A stretch of 64,000 nt of DNA from Paracyclopina nana (GCA_019096065.1 JAGUCH010000007.1:4796501-4860500), one strand, 5' to 3'. Positions 9,108 through 21,607 are shown, counted from the first letter of the stretch. Notes: generated by a model not told the origin, from the letters alone. A program made the numbers and translations.

Positions 9108-12100
9108 CTACTTGGCAGCCCTTCTGCTCCGCGTTGAACTCCTTTTAAGCGGAGAGGAGGAAAACTCCTCAGCCGAAGAGGTTTCCACCTTTTTGCGCGA
9201 ATTTCTCTGGTTCGTTTTCTCGACCAAAGGGCTTTTGGACAAAGGCCTCTTTCTCGAGCTTCTCTTGACGTTCTGATTTTCATTGGTTTCTTCGTCCGTC
9301 TCTTCAACAGCCAGATACTTCTTCTGCCTTTTCTTCATACCTGGTTTTTCAGGCTCCTTATCGGACTCCACATTGCCTTCCTCAGATGAAGTTTCTGCTT
9401 TTTTGCCACGTCTTGCGGGAGTTTTCCCCTTTGGTTTCTTCTCCTCCTGTTTGCCTTTCTTTCCGGTGGTTTGCTTAGTGTCCTCCTCCAAATCATCATC
9501 AGACTCATTTTCTTCGTCCTCCTCAGCCTCAGACGAAGATTCAACTTTTTTCCCTCTTCTTGGAGTTTTACCCTTGTTGGGCTTCTCTTTCTCCTCGGTT
9601 TTGTTTTTATTAGAATTTTGCTGGATCTCCTCTTCTTCGTCGGATTCATTGTCTTCCTCTTCAGAAGAGGTTTCAACTTTTTTGCCTCTCTTGGGAGTTT
9701 TTCCTTTGGCTGGCTTCTTCTCTTTGACAACAGCGTGTTTGGCTCTTGTCCCAGCACCATGATCTTCCACCCCTTTCTCACGAGCCTCCTCAACCTTCTT
9801 GAACATTTCATCCACTGCTAATTTTGTCTCTTGCTTCGGCAATTTTCGAACTTGAGTCAGAATGCCATTGACAGCCTCAAACACCGTGTCCTCGTGCAAT
9901 TTATCCGAATAGCAAGCAAAGTTTTCCATGAACTTTTTGCCTGCTTTTTCGTTGTAGGTGAAAATGGACAAGCAGTAGGCCAAATCCCTCCATTGCCGTT
10001 CAGTTTGAGTAGCATGGAATCTATGGCAGAGTTTCTCCACCAAAGACTCCAAATGCTTGTCCTTGTCTATCAGGCCAATGATGTACCGCATAATTTCCTT
10101 GAACTTTTCTTCACTGATGTTAGCAGCAGGATCGCTGAGTCGTGACACAATATCAGGCATGACATTGTACAAAGCATTGCCTTTACGAGACAACTCGGTG
10201 AAAAACAGCTTGGCCATGTTGGAAATCTTGTCAACATCGTCCATGATGCAAAGGGCCATGTCACTAATTTGACCTTTCACTTTGATCATGTCGTTCAAAA
10301 TCAGATGGGTCAGCATTGTCACGGTGTTGGACCTCACCAAAGGAGACTCGTCTCTCAAGCAAGCGTACATGCGAGGCGTCCATGGCTCCAAGGTATTCGG
10401 AAACCTGAAATGCACAAGAAGAACTGATAACTATTGGCAGACGGAAAATATCAAGGAGGAATTTTAAACGAACACTTTACAATACACAATATCCTCCTGG
10501 CACGCTAGAATTAAGATAATGTCTTTTCAAGAATATTACATCAATATATGGTACTTTCTGTAAAACAACTCACATTAAACGAAGCTTTATGTAAATGCAA
10601 TAAATGTAGTAAATTACCTGAAACTCAGGTCACCAGCGGCAATAATCATGTTAGCCCGGATGACAGGTTCGGGGCTGCGTTCAAGCACGGTGAACAGCAA
10701 CTGCAAATGCGTCTCGCAAAATTCACTCGACACCAGCATGAACTTGGCCAGCGCCAAGCTGGCCGAAGCCCTCAATTTTGGGTCTGGATATTTGTTGGGG
10801 TGTAAGCATACTTCAACGATGCCGGGCACGAAAAGGGCAAGGGTGTTTCCACCAGTCACCACCTCCTTTTCGCATACGCTCCGTATGTACTCGGCTTCAT
10901 TGTCATCAGCTTCTGCCCCGACCACACCCATATCATCCTCTTCCTCATTCTTGGCCTGCCCAATGCTGGCTCTCATTCGTGGTGAATCAGCAAAAGCAGA
11001 AGTCCTTCGCTTTGATGAAGACTTCTTCTTCACCTTGTCCTTCTCTTTTTTCATTTCCCTCAAGTTATTTCTTCTTTTGAGCTCAGTGAACACCGCACAG
11101 TCCAGGAAGTTAAGCTTTAAGAGAAATTCAGCAATTTTTAATGGTCAACATGTGATGATGGCTGCTACGCAAAACGTTAAAGTGCTTTAGATATCTAGAA
11201 AACGATTATCGCATAAAGGAATCTTCAGTAGATATTTGAAGAAATTAGGAAATATTTGACATCAATCATTAGCAAATGCGTCAATGCACGTACCTGGCAA
11301 GCAGCTATTTGACCAACGACAAAAAATGACCGGCGCAAAAGCATAGAATCTTTGGGACGATCAGCCACCTTTTTGGCCAATTTCCGGCACAGCCTCCCGG
11401 CCAATTCGTCAGGCTTGTCGGACAAATTGTAAATAACAGTGATGGCTTGCTGAGCCATTCCCACATATTGGTCATCCTTCCTGTTATCAATGCCATTGAC
11501 AATCAGATTTTCCAGCTTCTTAAATAGCTCGTGATCGGGCTCTAATCGGCATGGGGCCACGTCAGTTGATTTTGGCCCATTCGAGATTTTTTGCAAAGCG
11601 ATGCACGTGTCATGAGCAAACTTCATGTCTCTTTTTTCCAGACCATGCTCAACCAAGACATTAATGTTGGACAAAATGACAGAGGGCTCCACGTTTCCCA
11701 CCATTCCAAGAAGAATCAGAGCTGCTCTCGATTGTTCTGTAGTAGTCTCGGGCATCACGTTGGTAAACATTTGCCACATCACCTAAAAGTAACGAATTTC
11801 GATGATTGCAATTATCCGAAAATTTCTAGCAAGTTTATGAAATGAGGTTAAGCTACTATTATTATTATTTTACTAGAGTGCAATAAAATTAGGAAACTCT
11901 GGAACTTGTGGGAAGCTTCCAGGCAAATGAGAATGGTTACCTGGAATACATTCTTGTCCAGATCCTTGGATTTGACCAACATACCAATGAGCTCTTCCAG
12001 GCCTGCCAAATCACCTATGGTCGCACCAGACACAAGAGCAGTAAGGTTTCGCACCAATTGCACTGCATTCACCTTGCTTCCAGCTGATGACGCGGATTCA

Positions 12101-14460
12101 ATGTACAGCCTTTTGTAAGCAGCTACAACAGCAGCTTGAATATTGGCTTCTCTCGAGAAAATGAGCGACAGCATCTTTCTCACACCCATCATAGCATTCA
12201 TCAGTCCAAACTCAAATGCTGTGACGAAAAAGTTGATAGCCTCTTGTACATCCGAAATCTGCTTGGATCCTAGCAGGGTGCAAATGGTTGGCAGGGCTTC
12301 ATTCAAGGTGGTAGCAAACATTTCGCAGTCTTTTAAGTAGTTAACAAGCATGCTTTGCTTTTTAACTTCTTCAGACTCTTCTTCAACGGTTTCCTTGTCA
12401 TCTCCTTCCTCGCGAAATAATGGCATAAAGAAAATGGTTCTCAGCTGAGTCAACATTTCTCCATCTTCAAGTGCTTCTAGGTTCTTAAACACTGGAAATT
12501 CCTCCTTGGCTTCATTGAGCAATGTGACAGCATGGCCAAACTTGAATTGAGACAAGTGATGCCTGATCCTTTCGTGGATTTCGCCTGGTGCAGCATTTTC
12601 CCACAAAAGTTTTTCATCAGTATCAATCTCGTCAAAGTCAAAGTCGCCTATGGACAGCAATAAAAATATAAAAACTTAACATCCTACAGACCATTTTTAG
12701 TTTACATTACCCAGCTTCTCTTCGATGTTTTGCCATTGCTTCGCCTTCTTTTTGGCTTCTTCTTCGGAATTATCTTTGGGCAACATTTTCTCCAAAATGG
12801 CCTTTTCTTGCTCGTAACGCTCCCTGAACTCTTCCACGGGCAATGCTGAGTTGTAGGGGTTGCATTGAAGCAACATGGTTAATAACTGAACCGCTTGCTT
12901 CCTTACATTGGAAGATCTATCCTTGAGCCTTCCAACGATGATCTTGAGCAGCTTGTGCTGCCGTGATAAAGGAATAGCCTTAGCTGAGCAGAGTTTAGAC
13001 CAAGATTGCAACACACTCGACCTCACATGAGCATGAACATCGTGGAGGTGATCTTCGAGGCAATCCAAGTACTGGTCTCTCGTTTCCTTAGCGGCGTCAT
13101 CCAGGTTTTCAGTTGAGTACATGCTCAATACAATCTCCATGAAGATGGTCAATATTGACTTTCGAAGCATGTACGAATCTCCGTCCAAATGGAGTTGGAG
13201 CAAGCTTAAGCAAGGCTGCAGCTGATCTGGCACTCGTTCAGCAACCTCCACCAAAAATTGGGAAAAGGCTTTAGTTCCAGATGTGTCGCGACTCAGCTCT
13301 TTTGTATCCAATCTTGTGATTTCTCGCACCACGTCCATAACAATCGACTTGCAGTGGAAATCTGTGCTGAGTTTTTCCACGGCTTCGGCCAAGGGTGTCT
13401 AAAATTGGTTGGCATATTCTGAAAGCTCTACAATTACATAATTCCTTTCACTCACCGCTAAATGCTCAAAGTGCTTCAAGCTTTGCACAATTTTCAAGCG
13501 ACACGACAAGGAGTATCCATACTTTGAGATCATCACACCGAGGACTTGGATTAGTCCGGTTCGAGTGTCTTTGAGCCGCTGCAAAGCAATACCAGGGTTT
13601 TCAAAGATCCGGAAAACACAGTTGCCAATCAGGTTGATCAGCTCTTCTTCAACCAGTGGAGGGTCAAACAGGGAGTTGATATTCAGAGACAACAGCCTGA
13701 AAGCCAACGTGATAGCTTCATTTCTTTGACTATCCCATGACCACGACTCGTCAGCTTTTTTCTTCTTGTTCTTCATATTTGTGGCAGCAGAAGCAGACTC
13801 TTTTTGAATCACATCAGCCTCAATCATCTCAACCAGTTGACACAAGAGATAAACTATCATTTTCATTTTATTGGCCAATTTCAATTTCTCCCTTTCGTTT
13901 GAGATGTCACCTAGAATTAAAGTGCTTGCTAAAGACTGTTAACATATCTTTTATATTCACTTACTTCCACCGACAAAGCTATCAACTTGGTGGATTAGGT
14001 CATTCATGGCATCAGTCAAAATATCAAAAGCAGATGCTTTCAGTTCTTGAGGCAAATCTTTGTTAAACAGCTCCAAGACGGAAAAAATGACGTCAAACCC
14101 TCCATCCAATACAAATTGACAACCTCGCTGCTTAACCATTACTTGAATATCCTGGAAAAACCGAAGATGAAGTTACGTAATGTCACACCACAGATTTAGT
14201 GTCAAATATGCTCAAAATATCGAGAATGGTTATGCCGGCAGCGCAGATTTAGCAACAGTTTTATACAAAAATGTAAGCTCAATTGATTCTCAAGGAAAAA
14301 TACAGTTCAACGAAAAACGAGATTTTTCGAAATAACTTACCACAAGTTTTGTCTTGAGCTCACGTATGGAATATTCATTTTCGACAAAAAATTGATTTCC
14401 TGAGCCGCCACTGAGCAAATCTTTGCGTTGTAAGGGAATATTAAATCGTGTCGGAGCCAT
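9108..14460 (-). CDS. NCAPD2: condensin complex subunit 1 (CAP-D2)
   Basis: HEAT-repeat subunit of condensin I, which compacts mitotic chromosomes with SMC2/SMC4. Eight exons were read: 14460-14341, 14151-13965, 13910-13456, 13398-12711, 12647-11941, 11782-11294, 11114-10618 and 10404-9108. They total 1479 residues in one frame; the family is usually about 1400. Recognisable stretches are LKHFEHLA, QELSRD-like LSRDTSGTKAFSQFLVEVAERVPD, NVRKQAVQLLTMLL, RRSFFVVGQIA, and near the C-terminus SNTVTMLTHLILNDMIKVKGQ, a condensin signature. The last exon adds an unusual Lys/Glu/Ser-rich tail built from three to four copies of a KGKTPxRGKKVETSSEEE unit, which mixes basic clusters with probable CK2 sites. 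Confidence 0.95.
9140..9740 (-). repeat. internal protein repeat in the NCAPD2 tail
   Basis: Within the last exon the unit KGKTPKRGKKVETSSEEE recurs as KGKTPRRGKKVESSSEAEE, KGKTPARRGKKAETSSEEG and a shorter SRKKVETSSAEE. Copies are spaced by acidic linkers of 20-40 residues. The repeat is visible at the DNA level as alternating lysine-rich and glutamate-rich blocks. Confidence 0.85.
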
Positions 14461-15047
14461 TTTGGCAGAACGTTAATTTTCGCCCTGCAATTTGACGGAC
14501 GAAAATCCCGCTCTGTTGTTTTGAAAATAAAACGCGCGTCAACGGGTGCAAACTGAGCTACAAGATAGTGGGCTTTTTTGTACAAAATTATTTCTTGTAA
14601 TAGCGTTAAAAAAATGTTTTATTCAACCTATTTACGTTCAAAACTATTCTATTTATTGAGCATTGAGTTTTTTATTACAAAGTCTGGTCGCCAGTCATAA
14701 AATAACTTATCATGTGCTTGAGAAAAATCATTTTGGCGTTTTTCGATCCGATTACACTATACTGCATGAGTCTGTTGAGCAAAAGCCTCATTTGTAATTG
14801 TAATATAGTATAATTAGATTTAGTTTTTCTCAATGAATGCAGGAAAGTTAGCTAGGAATTCATTCGTGAAAACATCAAACTTTGCCACTCGTTTAAAAAC
14901 AAGGAACCTCGAGCAAAACCTAAATAAAGCGTAGCATCAGTAGTAATTAGAATAGACTCATTTAATATGTAAAAAAGCCAAAAACGGCTGCACCATATTG
15001 ATCAAAAGGAATTGACGCATAATTCTCGTCTTGTCTCATCCTGGTCT
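14461..15047. other. AT-rich spacer upstream of NCAPD2
   Basis: Nearly 600 bp of AT-rich DNA between the NCAPD2 start and a MITE. No gene or RNA is seen. It presumably contains the NCAPD2 promoter. Confidence 0.5.
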
Positions 15048-15507
15048 CATCTAGTCAGGGTGACCAGATGTGGCTATTTATAGCCAAAGTGGCTATTTTT
15101 GACCCGTGTGTGGCTACGGAAATTTAGGCCAAATAGCCATAGCCATTTGTGGCTATTTTTGAAAAGCCCGAAAATTTGATATTTTTACTTAATAAATGCT
15201 TGAAAATCATCGAAAAAGCAGGGGGAAAAATTAAATTTGCAAAAACGGCTGACTTTAAAAAAAATCTTTTGCCACCAAAACTTGAAGAAAATGATCATTT
15301 AATCCTTGCTTTCATCACAGCAATCCCAAAAATTGGATCAAATTTTCATAATAAATATTAGTCATTGTGAAAATTCCTAAAAATGTGGCTATTTTTCGCC
15401 AATTTGTGGCTTTTTTGAGTCATTTTTCTTAGATAGCCAAATGTGGCTATTTTGGGGGAAAATCTGGCTACAACCCGATCAAATTTTCTGGTCACCCTGC
15501 ATCTAGT
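15048..15507. mobile_element. hAT-type MITE with 8-bp target-site duplication
   Basis: The element runs from 15056 to 15499 (444 bp). Its ends are perfect inverted repeats, CAGGGTGACCAGA and TCTGGTCACCCTG. It is flanked by an identical 8-bp duplication, CATCTAGT (15048-15055 and 15500-15507). The CAGGG terminus and the 8-bp duplication are the signature of the hAT superfamily. Many copies of TGGCTATTT and its complement AAATAGCCA crowd both ends and may be transposase-binding sites. It encodes no transposase; the one 70-codon open frame inside looks accidental, so the element is non-autonomous. Confidence 0.93.
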
Positions 15508-15612
15508 CATCTATAGTCTCAGCTCTAATTAAGCCGATAGCCGACTGTTCAGTAGTGCCATTGCGGGAATTCGGTAATTGGCACTTTTGTCTTGAGGCGT
15601 CAAAGAAGTAAG

Positions 15613-16766
15613 ATGAGCTTACCTAAGAAGAAGTTTTGCGTGGTCTGCCTTAAAAACGAGGATGAAACTGGTATCAAAACTTGCGCACGATGTCAAGTCA
15701 TCACTTATTGCTCCAAATCCTGCCAAGTTGCAAATTATCCTGACCACAAGAATCGTTGCAAGGATATTCAGATTTTTCAAAAAAGTAAGTTTCTTAAATG
15801 GTCTCATTTTGTAACTACATGAAGTTCTCTTGCGCTTTTTTAGTGGAGAATGATGGCGTTGATGATTTGTCTGGCTATTTATGCTACAGGGCAGACTCTG
15901 AATTTTTAGTGGAGAATGCCTTCAACAACAACCTTGAACCCTGGAGTGGAGATGATGCTTCAACAAAGCTTTATGCAAGGATGCATAGGAATGAGGCTTT
16001 GCTTGAAATTGGTCTGGTTCACAACCATTTCAAAGCTATGGAGCTGGCTGCTGATGGAATCAAACTTTTCGTCGATAAAACTGAAGCTGACATGAAAAGT
16101 GAGCTCATCTGCTATCTTGTTGAAGCTGGTATTGATACGCTCCTCAGAATTAACATTTTTTTCTATTCATCTTTCCTCTTCAGACAAATTTGGCGAGGCC
16201 AAGAAACTGGTGGAAGAAGAGATGGAGAAATATAAAGATAAGGGCGTATATGAAGGAAAGCTACCTCCTCCAAAACTGTTAGCCTCTGTCTTGGCCTTCA
16301 GTTTTGTTGCCGTCTCCAAGCTTAGGGAGCATGATGCCAATTTAAGCTCTTTTCTCTCGGTTCTTGACGAAGCACCAAAGGGATCTTCATCAAAGAGGAT
16401 TCAGAGCAATGATTTGATTCTCGTAATATCAAGCAATTCTCGAGCGAAGGGTTTTTTTATTATAGCCCCTCATGTTTTCAGGAAAGAATTCGTTATTGGG
16501 TGTTTGGTCCCGTTTACGACATGTGGGAGCGCAAGGAAATGGAGCTGTACCTACGGGACATCGCGGTTCTTGTTCGCAATAAATACCTTGGCGTTTATTT
16601 GCGAATGATGAGTCCTAAGCCTATCAATTTCAAAGGCTTGCTCACATTCTTTGACAGCGACCTCGAGAATGCCAAATATGGCTGGAGGATCATCCGGAGG
16701 CTCCCATGGGCTTTGCACTACATGGCATCGTTATTCCTCCAAAAATTTTTGTTGCCGTTTGAATAA
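15613..16766 (+). CDS. MYND-type zinc-finger protein
   Basis: Four exons, 15613-15784, 15844-16128, 16184-16422 and 16482-16766, give 326 residues with clean GT-AG borders. Residues about 9-50 form a MYND zinc finger: CVVC, then CARC, then YCSKSCQ, then H and C (DHKNRC). MYND fingers mediate protein-protein contacts, often in transcription or protein-quality complexes. The rest is mostly helical with no SET domain, so this is not a SMYD methyltransferase. I do not recognise the remaining part. The ATG at 15613 is preferred because the finger follows at once. The stop codon overlaps an AATAAA signal. Confidence 0.85.
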
Positions 16767-16767
16767 A
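16762..16767 (+). terminator. AATAAA overlapping the stop codon
   Basis: The gene ends GAA-TAA-A, so the poly(A) hexamer AATAAA shares bases with the last codon and stop of the MYND gene. The implied 3' UTR is only about 15-25 nt long. Confidence 0.6.
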
Positions 16768-16930
16768 TTTTATTTTCAAAACAGGGAACCTCGAGGTTTG
16801 GTGATGCTCTTTAATTTTTCCGTTAAATCGCTCGGGCTACTAAATCATAAATGAGTAATTGTGTCAACAAATGCCAAAAAGCATTGCGAAAGCTTATCTC
16901 GACCAAATAATTGGTGGCTGTTAGCGAAAG

Positions 16931-17923
16931 ATGAGCAAGAGAAAAGATCCTGGATTTTCGGACAATCCCAATCAAGAGTTTGTCGACTTTCTGCTCGAGT
17001 TGGCCAACTTCGAGAAAAACGTGAACCGAAACGTGTTTAAGCACAACGCTTACCGCAAAGCAGCCGGAGTGTTGTCCAAGCTTCCCGATCGGATAAAAAG
17101 CGGCGATGAAGCTCGAAAATTGGACGGCATCGGTGACAAAATTGGCAAGAAAATTGACGAATTTATATCCACCGGCAAACTGGCAAAGTTGGACAAAATT
17201 CGAAGTGACGATTCCAATACTGCTCTAAATCAGCTTGTCAAAGTGACCGGGATTGGCCCTGCAAAAGCGAGAGAGCTGGTTGATGCTGGCATCACTAGTA
17301 TAGAAGATCTGAGAAAGAACCAAGAGTCTCTGACCAAAAGCCAAAAAATTGGACTCAAGTATTATGAAGATTTTGAGTTGCGCATTCCACGTGAGGAAAT
17401 TGCCCAGGTTGAAACACTGATCAAGTCTGAACTGTCAAAGTTGGGCTCGAAGTATTCAGCCACCATTTGTGGAAGCTACCGGAGAGGTCTTCCAAATAGT
17501 GGAGATGTTGATGTACTGTTGACTCATCAAGACTTTAATAGCGATGACAATGCAAAGACCTCTCATTTCTTGAAGAATGTCGTTGAAAGACTGATCAAGG
17601 TCAATCTGATCACTGACACTTTGTCCCATGGTGACACAAAGTTCATGGGAGTGTGCAAAGTGCGCAAGCACTTTAGAAGGCTCGACATTCGTTTGCTGCC
17701 ACGTGATCAATTCTTTTGTGGCGTGCTTTACTTCACTGGGAGCGACATGTTCAACAAAAATATGCGCTCACATGCCCTAGACATTGGCTTCACTCTGAAC
17801 GAGTATTCGTTGAGACCCATGCTTGGTATGGTCCCCCAAGAGCCTTTACCAGTCTCGAGTGAGGAAGATATTTTCGACTACTTAAGCATGGATTATAAGC
17901 AACCATTTGAGAGATCTGAATGA
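16931..17923 (+). CDS. POLB: DNA polymerase beta, intronless
   Basis: Family X polymerase that removes 5'-deoxyribose phosphate and fills one-nucleotide gaps in base-excision repair. One exon encodes 330 residues; vertebrate enzymes have 335. The 8-kDa lyase domain has [18 protein letters not shown], which includes the Schiff-base lysine (Lys72 equivalent). Two helix-hairpin-helix elements are visible ([12 protein letters not shown] and [13 protein letters not shown]). The palm has GSYRRG, then [10 protein letters not shown] with the two metal-binding aspartates, and RRLDIRLLP with the third. The end, [16 protein letters not shown] and [10 protein letters not shown], is typical. Nothing is missing. 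The lack of introns is unusual beside heavily split neighbours. The gene lies 164 bp after the MYND gene on the same strand. Confidence 0.97.
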   Translation: MSKRKDPGFSDNPNQEFVDFLLELANFEKNVNRNVFKHNAYRKAAGVLSKLPDRIKSGDEARKLDGIGDKIGKKIDEFISTGKLAKLDKIRSDDSNTALNQLVKVTGIGPAKARELVDAGITSIEDLRKNQESLTKSQKIGLKYYEDFELRIPREEIAQVETLIKSELSKLGSKYSATICGSYRRGLPNSGDVDVLLTHQDFNSDDNAKTSHFLKNVVERLIKVNLITDTLSHGDTKFMGVCKVRKHFRRLDIRLLPRDQFFCGVLYFTGSDMFNKNMRSHALDIGFTLNEYSLRPMLGMVPQEPLPVSSEEDIFDYLSMDYKQPFERSE

Positions 17924-18001
17924 TGTTGTATGTATATTACTGTAAATGTCATCTTTAAATAGTGTATAGCTATTGGAGTACGTATTATGTGTAAATCAGT
18001 G

Positions 18002-20571
18002 CTACGATAGCTTCTCTTTGCGTTTTTGCTTAATTATGTGATTTGCAATCGCAAGAGCATTCCCAGTGAGGAATCGTACAAAGTTGTCACCGATTAAAGG
18101 CCCCATCGCATAAATGCCAGCATGTTTCACACTTTCGTGGCTGAAGAGATCGACATCTATCAAGTTGTTTCTCGAGATGGGCTCGTCAGGAATGATGCCC
18201 AAGTCCAAGCCTTTGTCCTCCAGAAAGTCCAAATTGGGAGAAGAGCCAATGAGCACTACCACGAGGGCAACTTTGAGACTTTCAATGTGCGAGCTGTTGA
18301 CAGTTCCATGCAGGACGACTTCCCCATCTGCTTCGAATCTCACAACATGATGCTGAGGATATGGCTACAATAGGAAATGAAGTGAGTTTTTCAAAATGCA
18401 ATCAAATGCGCAAAATAATGGTTTACCTCGTAACCAGGCCTGGATTCCTTTTTCGCCATCATCCGATGGATGCCATGGTATTCAGGATACATGGCCGGAG
18501 GTAGATTGTTAAAGATGAGTCTCCTGTCATCCGGAGATCTTCGAAACACATGGATCACTGAGAGGCCTCTGTTCAAGGCTGCCACAATTGCATCAGCAGC
18601 AGAGAGCCCAGCTCCAACAATCATGATTGGGTCTCCATTGGACAAGTCTCCAGATATGATTTTGCTCTCCATGTCTTGTAGAGTATGGACTACATAATCA
18701 CGATCTTCTCCTGGGACCTCCAAGGAATTTGGCTTGTCATAGCTCCCTATGGCTAGAACCACGTTTTTGGCCAAATAATGAAATGGCTCTATCTCCCCAG
18801 TGGGCAAGGTTTTGTGTCCCTTGACTTCCCAGATGTTGGAGCCGTTCAAGCACTTTTTTGGTACCACACACCTACACATAGCTCAAAGGTAACTTATCCC
18901 AACCCTTGAATTGAATTCCAATTTATACCTATAGGATTTGGCTGATTTTCTTGATGTGCTCCAAGAGTAGGATCTGCCATGCTTTAAACTCCCTCCAAAG
19001 CTGCAAGCCACTCCGGACAAATCTGCTTGACTACATCCAAAGACAATAGGGTTCCAAGACAAGTCAAACTTGATGTCATCGCTGTTACATGAGCATTTTG
19101 ATACCGATTCCAGGCAGCACACGTTGTTGGCCCTTCTGCTTGCTCGTGACTTCATCATTTGACCCATTCGAGTTGCACTGAGACAATTAGTTGCAATAAT
19201 GTCGTCGACTGCCAAAGCTCCACCATCGTCATATGAAGTTGATGCCAAATCTGAGCTACTGAGTGACGATGATGCAGCTCCACCCGTACAAGATAGGAAT
19301 TCGCAATCCTCATCATCATTGCTGGGTCTGCTTGAGGCCAGTGCTTCATTTTGCTCAAAGTACAACGATTCCTGCTCGAAAACTGCATGCAGCTCATCGT
19401 CGTCAACGTCCTTCTTTGACACAATCTCTGCAGGTTCCTGCCAAGCAAAAACGAAGTAAGCCATAAGTAAGTCTATTTTTGGTAAATTGGCTTACTGATT
19501 TTGGCCTGGGGCAATTGACCAATTTTTGCACGCTGGTCACTTCAGCATTGCTCTCAAAGTTGGACCCTAAAGACATGAGCTTGACATAGTCTTTGTAATA
19601 TGCTGCCACTGTGGAGACATTGATGCGGCCTTCCACTGAGTCTAAAAGCCATGGTTTCCAATCTTTCATGGACAAATTGGGCAGTTCCATCCAAGTGCCC
19701 AAGCTGACTGTGAGCAAATCACTATCTGCCATATTCTATAGGAACAATAACATAAAAAAAACCATTTCATCTGCTTTTAGAGCCATACCTTCCATGCTCC
19801 ACCAGGATCTCCTTTGCCCAGTACGACATGATCCACTGCAAGGTCTGGCCTTAATTTCCAATCCAAAAGTGAAGGTTCCTCTACACCCAAATCAGCATTA
19901 GGGTGAACGAGGGCATCAAACAATATGGACACTGGATTGGTGGATCGGCCCTCTAAACCCTAAAAAAGCAACGTGAATGTAAATCACGATCAAATAGCAT
20001 GATCGACTCCATAAATTATAGCAAAAATTGAATAGCTTTTGCTCACAATCTTTTTAAAACGAATGCGGTACACGAGGTAGGTCACTAATTGAGACCGGTT
20101 TTTGAAGAAGGTTCTTTGTCCCTGAATGACAATGCCACGTTTTTCAGTTTCCCTTGAATGAACTTGGCAATAAATAATTCAATCATTGTCGCGAAAAAAT
20201 ACTTGTAGGCGGAAGAAATCAGGAAATTCTAGTATTTTTTGGCATTGCATTGTCTCGGGTCAAAATCCTTTATGAAGTGGTGAAAACGTGAAACTACTCA
20301 CGTCTGACAAGAATTGTAGATCTTGCAATACGAGCGGTTCATCTGGGTTTTCAGAGAGTCGTAAATGCAGAAACTCATCATCGGAATTGCCACGATAAAT
20401 TGGCACGTGTCCAGACAGTAAATACGAGAGTGTAATTGCGGACGGTCCGTTCCCTGCAAGCGCACAAATTGCACGAAAATTCAATCACTCCAATGTTGAT
20501 AGCTCACCTATGATTACCACATCTTTGCAAATGGCTGCAGAGGTTTTTCGTGGTTTTCCACACCCTGGCAT
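18002..20571 (-). CDS. OSGIN: OSGIN-type FAD-dependent oxidoreductase
   Basis: Related to oxidative-stress-induced growth inhibitors, flavin monooxygenase-like proteins. Seven exons were read: 20571-20508, 20453-20302, 19959-19789, 19735-19496, 19437-18929, 18871-18427 and 18364-18002. They give 647 residues in one frame. The FAD-binding motif VVIIGNGPSAITLSYLLSG lies at about residues 17-36, a second Rossmann motif MIVGAGLSAADA at about 470, and YAMGPLIGDNFVRFLTGNALA near the C-terminus. AMYPEYHGIHRMM is also typical of the family. Family members have about 480-560 residues. The excess lies in exon 5, an acidic, serine-rich insert with a cysteine cluster (CCLESVSKCSC). The gene is convergent with POLB, with 78 bp between stops. 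Confidence 0.9.
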
Positions 20572-21600
20572 GGCTATAACAGAAAATGAACTGTCGCATA
20601 AAAAATGAATGACATAATGCTAATTATCATATGTAATAAGCAATATACCCACAAATAAGATAAAGAGCTGGGCTCAAACTGTTAATCTAGTTTTAAAAAT
20701 ATCAATGCAAAGCATTTTGGGGTGGTGTGATTTCCCAGAAAATGAGCAACTTTCAATAATTAATGGATGTCCTTACATATCTTATCACGTGGCGGTCAGG
20801 AACCCGAATGAGTCACCTGCTAGTAGTTATACACAAGGAAGCTTTTTATAGCTTCATGGTATACCTGGGAGCACAGTGCACGAACTCGGAGTAACCTTAC
20901 CTATTAACGCTTATATGAAGATATATCGGAGAAGCACTGTCATATTAGTCACTACTGAATGGGCAATGTCCAGCTCTGGTGGTAATGACCGTCACTATTC
21001 GACTACAGAGACTGTGCCTCATTATTTCTTCTTATGTATGAAGGCAACGAATTCAAGTTTTTCCTGATTGGATCTCCTCCTCTGCTGAAGCTGAGCTGCC
21101 AGGACGGTAAAGGACCACACCACTCCATGACAACTTGTGTATAGTTGCACAAACGAGCAGCTGAACAAGAGTTGATGAAGAAGCCGCAAGGCCCGACTCA
21201 TCTGCGCGACGAGAGGAGCGCAATGGCCTTTACTTATACACAGCAGATGGCTAGGCCTTAAAATTGCTTTCTCTCACTCCGCACAGTTGCATGCGCAGAC
21301 AGAAGCAATAATGCTTACATGTTATGCAAAGAGTTTTTCTTTCATTTTACATGGGTCATTATTATGTAATGATGAGTATTTACAAGCAGTAGCTGACCTT
21401 GGAGAGCTTTTCCTCCTTGTTGATCGTGGCACAAGGCCTACGGATTCATGTATACACTCCCAAATGACGTGACATTTCAGCGAAAATCACATATGGGTAA
21501 AATTCCATATAAACGAGACTCGTTTTGGCGAAGATTTTCATGATTACACACTTTATCGTATGGATGCGTGATGGAATTTTGCTTTGATTTGTATAAGAAT
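20572..21600. other. spacer between OSGIN and the hexosaminidase gene
   Basis: About 1 kb containing the OSGIN upstream region. Only short, unsupported open frames are present. I see no RNA gene or clear repeat. Confidence 0.45.
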
Positions 21601-21607
21601 CACAGCC

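Noticed and set aside
9283-9821. Long plus-strand open frames rich in Ser, Phe and Leu opposite the NCAPD2 tail
   Set aside because: They are antisense shadows of the Lys/Glu/Ser repeat region and lack any start context or splice signals.
15149-15361. 70-codon open frame inside the hAT MITE
   Set aside because: No similarity to a transposase; an AT-rich chance frame within a non-autonomous element.
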